A DNA stretch of 64,000 bases from Streptomyces puniciscabiei (GCF_006715785.1 NZ_VFNX01000001.1:1126001-1190000), one strand, 5' to 3'; counted from the stretch's first letter, positions 34,589 through 44,289 are shown. Numbers and translations: made by a program. The notes: a model not told the origin generated them from the sequence alone.

Positions 34589-37500
34589 ATGGTCAGCTCC
34601 GCACACCGAGCCCTCGACGGCTTCTCACCCGCGACCCGCGGCTGGTTCACGGGGGCGTTCTCCGCGCCCACCGCGGCCCAGGCCGGCGCGTGGCGGGCCA
34701 TCGGTGCGGGTTCGGACGTGCTGGTGGTGGCCCCGACCGGCTCGGGCAAGACGCTGGCCGCGTTCCTCGCCGCCCTGGACCAGCTGGCCTCGACCCCGCC
34801 CCCGGCCGACCCGAAGAAACGCTGCCGGGTGCTCTATGTCTCCCCGCTGAAGGCCCTCGCGGTGGATGTCGAGCGCAACCTCCGCAGCCCGCTGACCGGC
34901 ATCCGGCACGAATCCGTGCGCCTGGGCCTGCCCGAGCCCGAGGTCAGGGTCGGCATCCGCTCCGGCGACACCCCCGCGGCGGAGCGGCGTGCCCTGTCCA
35001 CCCGCCCGCCGGACATCCTGATCACCACCCCCGAGTCGCTGTTCCTGATGCTGACCTCGGCCACACGTGACGCGCTGACGGGTGTGGAGACGGTGATCCT
35101 GGACGAGGTGCACGCGGTCGCGGGCACCAAGCGCGGCGCCCATCTCGCGCTCTCCCTGGAGCGGCTTGACGAGCTGCTGCCGAAGCCGGCCCGGCGGATC
35201 GGCCTGTCGGCGACCGTCCGCCCGGTGGACGAGGTGGCCCGGTATCTCTCGCCGCGCCGCAAGGTGGAGATCGTCCAGCCGGAGTCCGGCAAGGAGTTCG
35301 ACCTTTCCGTGGTCGTCCCGGTCGAGGACATGGGCGAGCTGAGCGGCGCACCGGCGGCCGACGCGGGCGAGGGCGCGGAGCGGCCGTCGATCTGGCCGCA
35401 TGTGGAGGAGCGGATCGCCGACCTGGTCCAGTCCCACCGCTCCACGATCGTGTTCGCCAACTCCCGGCGCCTCGCCGAGCGGCTGTGCAACCGGCTCAAC
35501 GAGATCGCCTACGAGCGGGCGACCGGCGAGACCCTGGACGAACACCACGCCCCGGCCCAACTGATGGGCGGCTCGGGCGCGGCCCAGGGCGCGCCCCCGG
35601 TGATCGCCCGCGCGCACCACGGCTCGGTCTCCAAGGAGCAGCGGGCCCTGGTCGAGGAGGACCTGAAGGCGGGCCGCCTGCCCGCCGTGGTCGCCACGTC
35701 CAGCCTGGAGCTGGGCATCGACATGGGCGCCGTCGACCTGGTCGTACAGGTCGAGTCCCCGCCCTCGGTCGCCTCCGGGCTGCAACGCGTCGGCCGCGCG
35801 GGTCACCAGGTGGGCGCCGTCTCCACCGGTGTGGTCTTCCCCAAGTACCGCGGCGACCTCGTCCAGGCAGCCGTGGTCACCGAGCGGATGCGCTCCGGCT
35901 CGATCGAGTCCCTGAAGGTGCCCGCGAACCCGCTCGACGTGCTCGCGCAGCAACTGGTCGCGATGACGGCGCTGGACACCTGGCAGTTCGACGACCTGCT
36001 CGCCATGGTCCGCCGTGCGGCCCCCTTCGCCTCGCTGCCCGAATCGGCGTTCACGGCGGTCCTCGACATGCTCGCCGGCCGCTATCCGTCCGACGCGTTC
36101 GCGGAGCTGCGCCCGCGCGTGGTGTGGGACCGCGTGACCGGCGAGATCACCGGCCGCCCGGGCGCCCAGCGCCTCGCCGTCACCTCGGGCGGCACGATCC
36201 CCGACCGCGGTCTGTTCGGGGTCTTCCTCGCCGGTGCCGACCCGAAGAAGGGCGGCGGCCGGGTCGGCGAGCTCGACGAGGAGATGGTCTACGAGTCCCG
36301 TGTGGGGGATGTCTTCACGCTGGGCACGAGTTCCTGGCGCATCGAGGACATCACCCGCGACCGGGTCCTGGTCTCCCCCGCCCCGGGAGTACCGGGCCGG
36401 CTGCCCTTCTGGAAGGGCGACCAGCTGGGCCGCCCGCTCGAACTGGGCCGCGCCTTGGGCGCGTTCCTGCGCGAGGTCGGCGCGCTGCCCAGGGACGACG
36501 CGCGGCTGCGCCTGCTGGCGGCGGGTCTGGATGCCTGGGCGGCGGACAATGTGCTGTCGTACCTGGACGAGCAGCGCGAGGCCTGCGGCCATGTCCCGGA
36601 CGACCGCACGATCGTGGTGGAGCGCTTCCGCGACGAGCTCGGCGACTGGCGGGTCGTCGTCCACTCACCCTTCGGCGCCCAGGTGCACGCCCCCTGGGCC
36701 CTCGCGCTGGGCGCCCGCCTGTCCGAGCGTTACGGCATGGACGCGCAGGTCATGCACGCCGACGACGGCATCGTGCTGCGCCTGCCCGACGCCGACCTGA
36801 TGGGCCTGGACCTGCTCGACCAGGCACCGATGAAGGCCGGCACGGAGTACGACAGCGAACAGGCGCCCGTCGGCGCGGCGGACGTCGCCTTCGACAAGGG
36901 CGAGGTCGACCAGGTCGTCACCGACCAGGTCGGCGGCTCCGCCCTGTTCGCCTCCCGGTTCCGCGAGTGCGCCGCCCGCGCGCTGCTGCTGCCACGCCGC
37001 AACCCCGGCAGGCGGACCCCACTGTGGCAGCAGCGCCAGCGGGCGGCCCAACTGCTGCAGGTGGCAAGCGAGTTCGGCTCGTTCCCGATCGTCCTGGAGG
37101 CCGTCCGCGAGTGCCTCCAGGACGTCTTCGACGTCCCCGGCCTGGTCGAGCTGATGGGCGACATCGAGTCCCGCAAGGTGCGTCTGGTCGAGGTCACCAC
37201 CCCGGAGCCGTCCCCGTTCGCCCGCTCCCTGTTGTTCGGGTACGTCGCCCAGTTCCTGTACGAGGGCGACTCCCCGCTGGCCGAGCGCCGGGCCGCGGCG
37301 CTGTCCCTGGACTCGCGGCTGCTGGCCGAGCTGCTGGGCCAGGCGGAGCTGCGCGAACTGCTCGACGCCGAGGTGCTGACCGAGCTGGAGCGCGAGCTGC
37401 AGTGGTTGACCGACGACCGGCGGGTCAAGGACGTGGAGGGCGTGGCCGATGTGCTGCGGCTGCTCGGCCCGCTGACGGACGCCGAGCTGGTCGCGCGGGG

Positions 37501-39589
37501 CGCGGACCCGCAGTGGGCGCGCGAGCTGGCCGGCGCCCGCCGGGCGATCAAGGTCCGGATCGCCGGTGCCGACCACTGGGCGGCGGTCGAGGACGCCGGC
37601 CGGCTGCGCGACGCGCTCGGCACGGCACTGCCGGTCGGTGTGCCCGAGGCCTTCACCGAGCCGGTCAAGGACCCACTGGGCGATCTCCTCGCCCGCTACG
37701 CCCGCACCCACGGCCCGTTCACCTCGGCCACGGCCGCGGCCCGCTTCGGCCTCGGCGTGGCGGTCACCGAGGGCGCCCTGCAGCGGCTCGCCGCGAACGG
37801 CCGGGTCGTCCAAGGCGAGTTCCACCCGGCGGGCATCGGCCAGGAGTGGTGCGACGCGGCCGTACTGCGCCGCCTGCGCCGCCGCTCCCTGGCGGCCCTG
37901 CGCCATGAGCTGGAGCCCGTGCCACCGGCCGCGCTCGCCCAGTTCCTGCCCCAGTGGCAGCACATCGGCAAGGGGCACGGAGTACGCGGTATCGACGGAC
38001 TGGTGCGCGCCATCGAGCAGTTGCAGGGCGCCTCCGTGCCCGCCTCCGCGCTGGAGAAGCTCGTGCTGCCCTCCCGCGTGGCGAACTACACGCCCGCGAT
38101 GCTCGACGAGCTGACGGCCGCCGGGGAAGTGGTGTGGGCGGGTGCGGGCGCCCTGCCCGGCAAGGACGGCTGGGTCTCCCTCTATCTGGCGGACGCGGCC
38201 CCCCTGCTGCTCCCCCCGCCCCATCCCCTGGAGCTGACCGCGCTCCACCAGTCCGTCCTGGAGGCGCTCTCCGGCGGCTACGGCCTGTTCTTCCGCCAGA
38301 TCGCCGACCAGGTCCGTGCCACCACCCACCCCGATGTCACCGACCCCCAACTGGCCGACGCGCTCTGGGACCTGGCCTGGTCGGGCCGGCTCACCAACGA
38401 CACCCTCGCGCCGATGCGTTCCCTGCTGGGCTCGGGCCGTACGGCGGGCTCGACCGCCCACCGCGCCAAGCGCGCCGTCCCGCGCGGGCGCTACGGCTCC
38501 CTGACGGCCGCCGCACGCACCGCGTCCCGTACGGGCCCGCCGACGGTCGCCGGCCGCTGGTCACTGCTCCCGGCGGCCGAGCCGGACGCCACCGTGCGCG
38601 CCCACGCGCTGGCCCGCACCCTGCTGGACCGGCACGGCGTGGTCACCCGCGGCGCGGTCGCCGCGGAGGGAATCGAGGGCGGCTTCTCGTCGGTGTACCA
38701 CGTGCTGTCCGCGTTCGAGGAAAGCGGCCAGGCGCGGCGCGGCTATGTGGTCGAGGGCCTGGGCGCGGCCCAGTTCGCCATGGACGGCGCGGTGGACCGG
38801 CTCCGCGCGGTGTCCAGCGCACGCGACCGGGGCGAGGGCCTGCCCTCCCCGCCCGACCGGAACGGCTTCCCCGGCGGCTCCGACGGTTTCGCCCAGCCGG
38901 CCTTCCCGAACGGCTTCGACGCGCCCGACGGCACACCGCACGATCGCGCGCTCCCCGGCGCGTTCGACCAGGGCGACGGCGGCTTCGCCCACCCCGGACT
39001 CGACGGCGACTTCACCTGGCCGCCGACGGACCCGCCGCCCGCCCCCGGCGAATACGTCTCACCTCGCGACCTCGCCGACCCCTTCGCCACCCCCGGCTAC
39101 GGCGGCCCCAGAGGAGGCGGATCCAGCGCCTACGGCCCACCGGCGAACCGAGGGTACGGAGGGTACGCGGGCGGTCGTACGGGCACGGCCTCGCCCGACC
39201 CCCGTGCCGTGGTCCTCGCCGCGGCCGATCCCGCCAACGCGTACGGTGCGGCCCTGTCCTGGCCCGAGCCGCCGACCGGTGCCGGGCACAAACCGGGACG
39301 CAAGGCGGGCTCGCTGGTCGTCCTGGTGGAGGGCGAACTGACGCTGTACATGGAGCGCGGCGGCAAGACCCTGCTGGCCTGGCCCGCCGGTCCGGACACT
39401 CCGGCCCCGGACGACCCCCGTCTCCGTACGGCCGCGGAAGCCCTGGCCGCGGCAGCTCGCGCGGGCTCCCTCGGCACGGTCACCGTCGAGCGGATCAACG
39501 GCGCCCAGGCTCTGACCTCACCCATCGGCAGCCTCTTCGAGGCAGCGGGCTTCGTGGCCACGCCCCGCGGCCTGCGCCTCAGAGCATGA
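34589..39589 (+). CDS. lhr: Lhr-type superfamily 2 ATP-dependent DNA helicase
   Basis: A 1666-residue helicase of the long (Lhr/Lhr-C) class. Helicase core: motif I APTGSGKT (48-55), DEVH box ILDEVHAVAG (~172), SAT motif GLSATVRPVDEV, motif IV-VI region with TIVFANSRRLAERL, ATSSLELGIDMGAVDLVVQ and SGLQRVGRAGHQVG. A winged helix and the large Lhr beta-barrel C-terminal region follow (~850-1666). A Pro/Gly/Asp/Phe-rich insert (~1417-1529) interrupts the C-terminal part. ATG start with CAGGA 8 nt upstream. The next gene downstream is nei, a repair glycosylase, so both probably act in DNA damage repair; mycobacterial Lhr is damage-inducible. Confidence 0.95.
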   Translation: MVSSAHRALDGFSPATRGWFTGAFSAPTAAQAGAWRAIGAGSDVLVVAPTGSGKTLAAFLAALDQLASTPPPADPKKRCRVLYVSPLKALAVDVERNLRSPLTGIRHESVRLGLPEPEVRVGIRSGDTPAAERRALSTRPPDILITTPESLFLMLTSATRDALTGVETVILDEVHAVAGTKRGAHLALSLERLDELLPKPARRIGLSATVRPVDEVARYLSPRRKVEIVQPESGKEFDLSVVVPVEDMGELSGAPAADAGEGAERPSIWPHVEERIADLVQSHRSTIVFANSRRLAERLCNRLNEIAYERATGETLDEHHAPAQLMGGSGAAQGAPPVIARAHHGSVSKEQRALVEEDLKAGRLPAVVATSSLELGIDMGAVDLVVQVESPPSVASGLQRVGRAGHQVGAVSTGVVFPKYRGDLVQAAVVTERMRSGSIESLKVPANPLDVLAQQLVAMTALDTWQFDDLLAMVRRAAPFASLPESAFTAVLDMLAGRYPSDAFAELRPRVVWDRVTGEITGRPGAQRLAVTSGGTIPDRGLFGVFLAGADPKKGGGRVGELDEEMVYESRVGDVFTLGTSSWRIEDITRDRVLVSPAPGVPGRLPFWKGDQLGRPLELGRALGAFLREVGALPRDDARLRLLAAGLDAWAADNVLSYLDEQREACGHVPDDRTIVVERFRDELGDWRVVVHSPFGAQVHAPWALALGARLSERYGMDAQVMHADDGIVLRLPDADLMGLDLLDQAPMKAGTEYDSEQAPVGAADVAFDKGEVDQVVTDQVGGSALFASRFRECAARALLLPRRNPGRRTPLWQQRQRAAQLLQVASEFGSFPIVLEAVRECLQDVFDVPGLVELMGDIESRKVRLVEVTTPEPSPFARSLLFGYVAQFLYEGDSPLAERRAAALSLDSRLLAELLGQAELRELLDAEVLTELERELQWLTDDRRVKDVEGVADVLRLLGPLTDAELVARGADPQWARELAGARRAIKVRIAGADHWAAVEDAGRLRDALGTALPVGVPEAFTEPVKDPLGDLLARYARTHGPFTSATAAARFGLGVAVTEGALQRLAANGRVVQGEFHPAGIGQEWCDAAVLRRLRRRSLAALRHELEPVPPAALAQFLPQWQHIGKGHGVRGIDGLVRAIEQLQGASVPASALEKLVLPSRVANYTPAMLDELTAAGEVVWAGAGALPGKDGWVSLYLADAAPLLLPPPHPLELTALHQSVLEALSGGYGLFFRQIADQVRATTHPDVTDPQLADALWDLAWSGRLTNDTLAPMRSLLGSGRTAGSTAHRAKRAVPRGRYGSLTAAARTASRTGPPTVAGRWSLLPAAEPDATVRAHALARTLLDRHGVVTRGAVAAEGIEGGFSSVYHVLSAFEESGQARRGYVVEGLGAAQFAMDGAVDRLRAVSSARDRGEGLPSPPDRNGFPGGSDGFAQPAFPNGFDAPDGTPHDRALPGAFDQGDGGFAHPGLDGDFTWPPTDPPPAPGEYVSPRDLADPFATPGYGGPRGGGSSAYGPPANRGYGGYAGGRTGTASPDPRAVVLAAADPANAYGAALSWPEPPTGAGHKPGRKAGSLVVLVEGELTLYMERGGKTLLAWPAGPDTPAPDDPRLRTAAEALAAAARAGSLGTVTVERINGAQALTSPIGSLFEAAGFVATPRGLRLRA

Positions 39590-39649
39590 CCGCCGGCGAC
39601 CGCCCCGCCGGCACGCGCCCGCCCCACCCGCCCGTGGCACCCTTGACGC

Positions 39650-40495
39650 ATGCCCGAAGGTGACACGGTCTGGCAGGCCGCGCGGCGGCTGCACGAGGCC
39701 CTCGCGGGCAAGGCGCTGACCCGCAGCGACTTCCGGGTGCCGAAGTACGCGACGGTCGATCTCACCGGCCGAGCGGTGCTCAGCACGATCCCTCGCGGCA
39801 AACACCTGCTCACCCGGTTCGAGGGCGGCCTGACCCTGCACACGCATCTACGGATGGAGGGCACCTGGAAGGTGTACGGCACCGGCGAGCGCTGGCGAGG
39901 AGGCCCGGCACATCAGATCAGGGCGATCCTCGGCACCGCCGACCGCACGGCCGTGGGCTACCGGCTCCAGGTCCTGGAACTGCTGCGCACGAGCGAGGAA
40001 GAACGGGTCGTCGGCCATCTGGGCCCCGACCTGCTCGGCCCGGACTGGGATCCCGAGCGCGCCCTCGCCAACCTCCTCGCCGACCCCGCCCGACCGCTCG
40101 GCGAGGCCCTGCTCGACCAGCGCAACCTCGCCGGCATCGGCAACATCTACAAGAGCGAGCTGTGCTTCCTGCTGGGCGTCACACCGTGGCTGCCGGTCGG
40201 CACGCTGCCCGCGGACCGCGCCGAGAAGCTGCCCGCGCTCGCCAAGAGACTCCTGGAGGCGAACCGCGACCGCCCGATCCGCCAGACCACGGGCCTGCAC
40301 CGGCACGACCTGTTCGTCTACGGCCGCGCACCCCGCCCCTGTCTGCGCTGCCACACCCCGGTCCGCGTGGCCGACCAGGGCGACGGCTCCCGGGAACGCC
40401 CCACCTACTGGTGCCCCACCTGCCAGACGGGCCCCGCCCCGGCCTCCGGCTCACCGCAGCACCGGCAGAACCGCCCACCCCGCCGCACCGCCTGA
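39650..40495 (+). CDS. nei: formamidopyrimidine-DNA glycosylase/endonuclease VIII (Nei) family
   Basis: A 281-residue DNA glycosylase/AP lyase. N-terminal MPEGDTVW with catalytic Pro2 and Glu3. The GDTVW form is typical of actinobacterial Nei rather than Fpg. The H2TH region is DQRNLAGIGNIYKSELCFLLGVTPWLPVG, followed by a zinc finger CLRC...CPTC (~residues 230-262). Removes oxidised pyrimidines. 60 bp downstream of lhr, same direction. The 30-residue tail after the zinc finger is Pro/Arg-rich. Confidence 0.93.
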   Translation: MPEGDTVWQAARRLHEALAGKALTRSDFRVPKYATVDLTGRAVLSTIPRGKHLLTRFEGGLTLHTHLRMEGTWKVYGTGERWRGGPAHQIRAILGTADRTAVGYRLQVLELLRTSEEERVVGHLGPDLLGPDWDPERALANLLADPARPLGEALLDQRNLAGIGNIYKSELCFLLGVTPWLPVGTLPADRAEKLPALAKRLLEANRDRPIRQTTGLHRHDLFVYGRAPRPCLRCHTPVRVADQGDGSRERPTYWCPTCQTGPAPASGSPQHRQNRPPRRTA

Positions 40496-40676
40496 CGCCC
40501 TGGCCCCCCACCAGGCCTCCGCCACAAACCCCTCCCGTACCCGAGCCCACCCTCCATACCGGCGACGCCACAGCGACCGGCATCCCCGGCGCCCCGCGCC
40601 CCCGGTCACCCCACCCGGCGCCCGACGGCCGGAAGCCGGCAACGCGCGGCAGGCCAAGCCAATCCCCGCCCACTAA

Positions 40677-40706
40677 TTGACGGCCCGTCAGAAGTGCTCG
40701 TACCGT
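40677..40706 (+). promoter_or_regulatory. SDR promoter with palindromic operator over the -35
   Basis: TTGACG (40677-40682), 18-bp spacer, TACCGT (40701-40706); the predicted start falls on the ATG at 40713. TGACGG-c-CCGTCA (40678-40690) is a perfect inverted repeat covering the -35, of the type bound by TetR regulators. Confidence 0.55.
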
Positions 40707-40712
40707 CGCTGC

Positions 40713-41477
40713 ATGCCCCTCACGGCGTACGACCTCACCGGACGCACCGCATTCGTCACCGGAGCCGCCGGCGGTATCGCCCGGGCCTCCGCCGTTCTGC
40801 TCGCCGAGGCGGGGGCGACGGTGCACTGCGCCGACCGGGACGCGGACGGCCTGCACGGCACGGCGGAGCTGATCGAGAGACGCGGCGGCACGGCCCGTAT
40901 CCACGTCCTGGACGTCACCGACCGGGCCCGGCTCGCCGAGGCCGTGCGGTCATGCGGACAGCTGGACGTGATGGCGGCGATCGCAGGGATCATGCACAGC
41001 AGCCCCGTGCTGGAGACCCGCGACGAGGATCTCGACCGGGTACTGCACGTCAACTTCAAGGGTGTGCTGTACGCCTGCCAGGAGGCGGTCCGCTCGATGC
41101 TGGCCCGTGACATCCGGGGCAGCATCGTCACCATGGCCTCGGGCGCGGTCGACACCGGTGGGCCCGGGCTGCTCTGCTACGGCGCGGCGAAGGCGGCCGT
41201 GGTCCAGCTGACCAAGACGCTGGCCACCGAGGTCGGGCGGCACGGCATTCGGGTCAACGCGATCGCGCCGGGCTGGATCCGCACCCCGATGACCGACCGC
41301 CACGACCGAGAGGCGCAGGCACACACCGAGGGCGTGATGGCCCGGATGGCGCCGCTGGGCCGGGTCGGCGAGCCGGGCGACGTCGCTCACGCGGTGCTGT
41401 ACCTGGCGTCGGACGCCTCGGCGTTCACGACGGGTCAGATACTTCGCCCGAACGGGGGTGTGACGATGCCCTGGTAG
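40713..41477 (+). CDS. short-chain dehydrogenase/reductase
   Basis: A 254-residue classical SDR. Cofactor motif TGAAGGIA (16-23), CADRD after beta-2 (acidic, favouring NAD), NxAG-equivalent AAIAGI, catalytic Ser in TMASGAV, YGAAK with Tyr and Lys, and GWIRTPMTDR after beta-6. The substrate is unknown. The ATG used is leaderless given the promoter; an upstream TTG lies in the -35 region and is unlikely. Its 3' end overlaps the convergent small membrane gene by about 50 bp. Confidence 0.92.
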   Translation: MPLTAYDLTGRTAFVTGAAGGIARASAVLLAEAGATVHCADRDADGLHGTAELIERRGGTARIHVLDVTDRARLAEAVRSCGQLDVMAAIAGIMHSSPVLETRDEDLDRVLHVNFKGVLYACQEAVRSMLARDIRGSIVTMASGAVDTGGPGLLCYGAAKAAVVQLTKTLATEVGRHGIRVNAIAPGWIRTPMTDRHDREAQAHTEGVMARMAPLGRVGEPGDVAHAVLYLASDASAFTTGQILRPNGGVTMPW

Positions 41478-41703
41478 CGTCCCCCGCCCGCCAGGCGGCT
41501 GCCCAGCGCCCCCTCGGCACGGCCCCCACGGCCTGCACTTTTGGGACGCAGTGCACGGGCAGCAGGCTCAGCCCCCACCCGCCGGCCGCGACCGCGGCTT
41601 CCAGGACGCCCGCCCCCTGCCCCAGGGCGATCCGCAGCACGGCCCACCACCACACGGCCGCGAAGCCCAGCGCGACCGCCCAGCGCACTATCCGCCCCAC
41701 CAT
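41425..41703 (-). CDS. small hydrophobic membrane protein
   Basis: A 92-residue protein starting MVGRIVRWAVALGFAAVWWW, with two hydrophobic segments (IVRWAVALGFAAVWWWAVLRIAL and LEAAVAAGGWGLSLLPVHCV). The last ~35 residues are polar and run into the 3' end of the SDR gene. AGGAGG lies 11 nt before the ATG. No family recognised. It could belong to the dps transcript, downstream of dps on the same strand. Confidence 0.6.
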   Translation of the reverse strand: MVGRIVRWAVALGFAAVWWWAVLRIALGQGAGVLEAAVAAGGWGLSLLPVHCVPKVQAVGAVPRGRWAAAWRAGDATRASSHPRSGEVSDPS

Positions 41704-41838
41704 GGCCGCCACCACCTCCTGCGGGACGCTGGACCGCCGCCCGCCCGGCGCGGGAGACACACTCCGGGCTCACCGGTGCACACGAACGAGCCCGTCCGGA
41801 GATTCGCCGAGTACAGGGACCGGCTCTGGCCGGGACAC

Positions 41839-42309
41839 CTACGCGTTCTCTGCCTGGAACATCCAGTGATGCTTCTCCAGATCCGCCGTGATCCCGATGA
41901 AGATGTCCTGGGACACCGGATCCGGCTCACCCGTCGCCGCGACCCGTTCCCGCATCCGGGTGATCACGGCGCCGAGCGCGTCCACCATCGCCCGGACCGC
42001 GTCCCCGTCCTTGATCCAGCCCGCCGGAGTGGTGCCGATGCCGCTGCCGGAGGCCACCGTGGCGGCGCGCCCGTCCGGTGGTACTCCGAGCGCCGAGGCT
42101 CGCTCGGCCACGGTGTCGGAGTGGGTGCGTGCGGAGGCGACGACCTCGTCGAGCTGGAGGTGGATGGAACGGAAGCGGGGCCCGACGATGTTCCAGTGGA
42201 TCTGCTTGGCGACCAGGGAGAGGTCCACCAGGTCCACGAGGGCACCCTGCAGCGCCTCGGTCACGGTCTTCAGGTCAGCGTCGGCCAACGGGCTCTTCAC
42301 GACGTACAT
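41839..42309 (-). CDS. dpsB: Dps-family ferritin-like DNA-protection protein
   Basis: A 156-residue four-helix protein that forms dodecamers, stores iron and condenses DNA under stress. Ferroxidase residues sit in KQIHWNIVGPRFRSIHLQLDEVVASARTHSDTVAERASALG (His, Asp, Glu in Dps spacing). The C-terminal helix VSQDIFIGITADLEKHHWMFQAENA is typical. GGAGGAAGCGC before the ATG is a strong ribosome site. There is no long N- or C-terminal tail, as in the streptomycete DpsB type (one of several Dps paralogues; symbol from memory). Confidence 0.93.
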   Translation of the reverse strand: MYVVKSPLADADLKTVTEALQGALVDLVDLSLVAKQIHWNIVGPRFRSIHLQLDEVVASARTHSDTVAERASALGVPPDGRAATVASGSGIGTTPAGWIKDGDAVRAMVDALGAVITRMRERVAATGEPDPVSQDIFIGITADLEKHHWMFQAENA

Positions 42310-42424
42310 GCGCTTCCTCCGGTGCTTCGGCGCCGTCACGTCCCTCCACCATGGCCGCCTCCCCCAACACCGGCAAACGGACGTAAAAGCGACACACATC
42401 ACACATGGGCCGGTAAAGCAGAAA

Positions 42425-42467
42425 CCCCGGCCGACGCTCCAGGTTCCCCTGGGACGGCCGGCCGGGG
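42425..42467 (-). terminator. hairpin after clgR
   Basis: CCCCGGCCG (42425-42433) pairs with CGGCCGGGG (42459-42467), and within the loop CCAGG pairs with CCTGG, giving an extended stem. On the minus strand it ends GGGGTTTC. It lies between clgR and dps. Confidence 0.65.
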
Positions 42468-42504
42468 CCTCACAGCGATCGGTGCTGAGCCGCGTACGCG
42501 TGCG

Positions 42505-42879
42505 TCACGCGGCGACCACGTCCACCGCCTCGGCGGGCGCCTTGATGGTCACCCGTTCCGGTGGCACACCGGTCACCGAGACGGAACCCAGCATCGGACG
42601 GACCGGCGTGGGCATGGGCTCGGTGGCCGCGGCGGACTGGGCCAGTTCGGCGAGCGCCAGCTCGTCGCTCACTTCCCGCATGAGTTCCGACATCCGTACG
42701 TCCAGCGCGTCGCAGATGGCGGCGAGCAGCTCGGAGGAAGCCTCCTTCTGCCCCCGCTCCACCTCGGAGAGATAGCCGAGTGAGACTCGGGCGGACGAGG
42801 AGACTTCGCGCAGAGTACGGCCCTGGCGTTGGCGCTGCCGACGCAGCACGTCACCCAGCAGGCGACGGAGCAGAATCAT
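42505..42879 (-). CDS. clgR: ClgR-type XRE-family regulator of clp/lon genes
   Basis: A 124-residue protein with an XRE helix-turn-helix ([57 protein letters not shown]), the same arrangement as actinobacterial ClgR, which activates ATP-dependent protease genes. Location after pgsA-cinA is the conserved ClgR position. It ends in VDVVAA; C-terminal Ala-Ala ends are recognised by ClpP in this regulator group (established for streptomycete Clp regulators, as I recall). GGAGGGAG before the ATG ([10 protein letters not shown]). A terminator hairpin follows. Confidence 0.9.
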   Translation of the reverse strand: MILLRRLLGDVLRRQRQRQGRTLREVSSSARVSLGYLSEVERGQKEASSELLAAICDALDVRMSELMREVSDELALAELAQSAAATEPMPTPVRPMLGSVSVTGVPPERVTIKAPAEAVDVVAA

Positions 42880-42988
42880 CGGTGGCTCCCTCCTCGGACC
42901 GCGTAGCCGCATCCTTCTCGCCCCACCGTACCGCCTCGCGCTGCGGCCGTGCGGGGAGCGATGTCGTGTTCACTCAGGGCTGCAAACA

Positions 42989-43534
42989 TCAAAACCCCCC
43001 GTTCCGTTCCGTATCCTGTGCCCGCTCATTACCGGTCTGTTCGCCCGCAAGCTGCTCCAGGAGCACTGCGAGTACGCTCCGTACACTCTCCATACGAATT
43101 TCCGCACGGCTGCCGTTCAACCGCAGGGCCTCCACTTTTCCGCCAGCGGCGGAACCCGGGCGGTCGGTGAGGGGCCCGTCGACGGCCACGAAAACCGTCC
43201 CTACGGGCTTGCCGTCCTGTGGTTCGGGGCCGGCGACTCCGGTCGTCGCGATGCCCCAGTCGGCGCCCAGCGCCTTCCGCACGCCGGCCGCCATCTCGCC
43301 CGCGACCTGCGGGTCCACCGCTCCGCGCTGCGCCAGCAGGGCCGCGTCGACGCCGAGCAGCTCATGCTTCAGCTCGGTGGCGTAGGCGGTGACCGAACCC
43401 CGGAACACCTTGGACGCTCCGGGGACCGAGGTGATCTCCGCCGCCACCAGGCCACCGGTGAGCGACTCGGCAACAGCGAGGGTCTCGCCCCTCACGGTCA
43501 GTAGTCGCACCAGTTCGGTGGCCTTCGAGCTCAC
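42989..43534 (-). CDS. cinA: CinA C-terminal domain protein (nicotinamide-nucleotide amidohydrolase type)
   Basis: A 181-residue single CinA domain: TLAVAESLTGGLVAAEITSVPGASKVFRGSVTAYATELKHELLGV, then GAVDPQVAGEMAAGVRKALGADWGIATTGVAGP and GKPVGTVFVAV. Probably deamidates nicotinamide mononucleotide (PncC activity). The MoaB-like N-terminal domain of long CinA is absent. GTG start overlaps the pgsA TGA (GTGA). Part of rimO-pgsA-cinA-clgR. Confidence 0.92.
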   Translation of the reverse strand: MSSKATELVRLLTVRGETLAVAESLTGGLVAAEITSVPGASKVFRGSVTAYATELKHELLGVDAALLAQRGAVDPQVAGEMAAGVRKALGADWGIATTGVAGPEPQDGKPVGTVFVAVDGPLTDRPGSAAGGKVEALRLNGSRAEIRMESVRSVLAVLLEQLAGEQTGNERAQDTERNGGF

Positions 43535-44289
43535 GCTTCCTTCTCCTCCAACGCCGCCGCGCGCTCGGCGATTCCCCGCCTGCGCAGCACAATGGCTTGT
43601 CTCACGTAGTCGAGTCCGGTGACGACGGTGAGGACGACCGCCGCGGCCATCACCCAGAACCTCAGCGTGGCCAGCCATCCCGTCAGCGCCAGGACGTACA
43701 TCCCGACCGCGACCCCCTGGGTGAGGGTCTTGAGCTTGCCCCCACGACTGGCCGGGATCACGCCATAGCGAATGACCAGAAATCGCAGCAGCGTAATGCC
43801 GAGTTCCCGGCCGAGGATGACGCCCGTCACCCACCAGGGCAGATCGCCCAGGCCCGACAGACAGATCAGCGCCGCCCCCATGATCGCCTTGTCGGCGATG
43901 GGGTCGGCGATCTTCCCGAAGTCGGTGACCAGGTTGTAGGTGCGCGCCAGATGCCCGTCGAACAGGTCGGTGATCATGGCGATGGCGAAGGCCGCCCAGG
44001 CCAGTGCGCGCCAGGCCGGGTCGTAGCCGCCGTTCGCCAGCATCAGGGCCACGAAGCCGGGCACCAGCACCAGCCGGAGCATGGTCAGCAGATTGGCCAC
44101 GTTCCAGACGCTGGCCTGGTTGACGGCCGCGGCCGCGATCTTTCCGCCGCGCGCGGGCCTGCCGCCGCTGTCGGGACCTGGAGCAGAACCGGAGACCTCG
44201 GACCGAGCGCCGTCGGCAGGGGCGGCGGAACCCCGCGCGCCGTGCGCGCCGGAGGAGCCGCCCGCGGCGGATGCCGGGACTCCGGTCAT
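43531..44289 (-). CDS. pgsA: CDP-diacylglycerol-glycerol-3-phosphate 3-phosphatidyltransferase
   Basis: Integral membrane enzyme of phosphatidylglycerol synthesis. A 252-residue protein with a 50-residue Gly/Ala/Ser-rich N-terminus, then about six helices. The CDP-alcohol phosphotransferase motif D-x2-D-G-x2-A-R-x8-G-x3-D-x3-D is visible in [27 protein letters not shown] (~107-133). ATG overlaps the rimO TGA, and its own TGA overlaps the cinA GTG. Confidence 0.94.
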   Translation of the reverse strand: MTGVPASAAGGSSGAHGARGSAAPADGARSEVSGSAPGPDSGGRPARGGKIAAAAVNQASVWNVANLLTMLRLVLVPGFVALMLANGGYDPAWRALAWAAFAIAMITDLFDGHLARTYNLVTDFGKIADPIADKAIMGAALICLSGLGDLPWWVTGVILGRELGITLLRFLVIRYGVIPASRGGKLKTLTQGVAVGMYVLALTGWLATLRFWVMAAAVVLTVVTGLDYVRQAIVLRRRGIAERAAALEEKEA

